From CANHEE01 sp043777755 (GTDB lineage: Bacteria; Bacteroidota; Bacteroidia; Chitinophagales; Saprospiraceae), in contig JAYWHK010000063.1 in NCBI GenBank assembly GCA_043777755.1, positions 1 to 12,807 of the forward strand: DNA of 12,807 nt, read 5' to 3'. The notes under the pieces were generated by a model that searched no databases, had not been told where the DNA came from, and saw nothing but the letters and a program-made list of their open reading frames with translations. The translations under genes and the position numbers were made by a program. Of this stretch, positions 12,615 to 12,807 are shown in pieces. The first letter of the stretch is position 1, and every line of letters begins with the position of its first letter.

Positions 12615-12660
12615 TCGGAAGCTGGAGCTTCCGATCCAAAGGAGTCCTTCGTGACCTACA
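12615..12660. repeat. Palindromic repeat related to the 8806-8898 unit
   Basis: A perfect palindrome TCGGAAGCT-GG-AGCTTCCGA (12615-12634) is followed by CCAAAGGAGTCCTTCG. A near-identical CCAAAGGAGTCCCTTCG occurs inside the element at 8806-8898, and both end in TGTA when read on the minus strand. It is probably another member of the same modular, non-coding repeat family. Confidence 0.7.
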
Positions 12661-12661
12661 G

Positions 12662-12699
12662 AAAAAAACACCCAAACCACTCTTTTGCGGCTTGGGTGT
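12662..12699 (-). terminator. Rho-independent terminator of a gene beyond the right edge
   Basis: ACACCCAA (12668-12675) and TTGGGTGT (12692-12699) form the stem. On the minus strand the stem is followed by a run of seven T (12668-12662). No minus-strand gene in the window ends here, so it should serve one to the right. Confidence 0.75.
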
Positions 12700-12765
12700 C
12701 GTTATAATAAAGTCATCTTTTTTAACTGTTTAGCGTCGAAAAAAATCGAAGATTTTTTATTTTTA

Positions 12766-12791
12766 CCACGGAGAAACGGAGAACACAGAGT
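12766..12791. repeat. Short CGGAGAA-type periodic repeat
   Basis: CCACGGAGAA, ACGGAGAA and CACAGAG follow one another with a period of eight to nine bases. Similar CACGGAGAA tracts are widespread intergenic repeats in bacterial genomes (from memory). No gene is seen in 12700-12807. Confidence 0.5.
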
Positions 12792-12807
12792 TTGACAAAA
12801 AATTAGC

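Overview
The window is AT-rich DNA that reads as a Bacteroidota chromosome, probably a Cytophagales-like lineage (inference). Several genes carry the Bacteroidota promoter pattern, a TTG near -33 and TAnnTTTG near -7, for example TATCTTTG before the YciO-like gene and TACCTTTG before the DoxX-like and Crp/Fnr genes. Start codons lack Shine-Dalgarno sequences and sit behind A/T-rich leaders. The protein families (DUF4287-DUF5655, SnoaL-like lipoprotein, Crp/Fnr with a short C-terminal helix-turn-helix, GtrB-like GT2) fit this phylum. No tRNA, rRNA, CRISPR array or transposase gene was seen.

Layout. Positions 1-125 are one copy of an interspersed repeat, whose inverted partner lies at 5803-5927 inside a 182-bp palindromic element. 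Between them are an inward-reading integral membrane protein (167-898), a DUF4287-DUF5655 gene and an SRPBCC gene (1231-2379, ended by a terminator), a frameshifted SnoaL-like lipoprotein followed by a secreted zinc metallopeptidase-like protein with a C-terminal glycogen-binding-like domain (2530-4290), a DoxX-like membrane protein (4406-4771), and, convergent to these, a membrane-anchored glucosaminidase (4924-5772). The 332-bp gap at 899-1230 holds two hairpins and a duplicated promoter/operator module. The 431-bp gap at 5773-6203 holds the palindromic element, a smaller inverted repeat and a promoter.

From 6204 to 9831 come a small secreted helical protein, a convergent small membrane protein, a YciO/Sua5-family gene, a GtrB-like glycosyltransferase and a SAM-dependent methyltransferase. 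The last two are separated only by a MITE-like nested palindromic element (8806-9082), so they were probably once directly adjacent. From 9841 to the end all genes are on the minus strand: an outer-membrane-type lipoprotein (9927-10619), a second integral membrane protein that is a same-length paralogue of the first gene (11135-11866), and a Crp/Fnr regulator (11968-12549). The 515-bp gap at 10620-11134 holds the lipoprotein promoter, paired TTTCGC/GCGAAA inverted repeats, a possible short plus-strand transcript and a perfect 27-bp-arm terminator. A terminator at 12662-12699 points to a minus-strand gene beyond the right edge.

No single dedicated system was recognised. Most genes are housekeeping or envelope functions in short independent units. 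What stands out is the non-coding structure: palindromic repeat families that lie at gene ends and even supply stop codons, duplicated promoter/operator modules and paired operator-like sites. Two proteins also stand out: the metallopeptidase-CBM fusion and the frameshifted lipoprotein.
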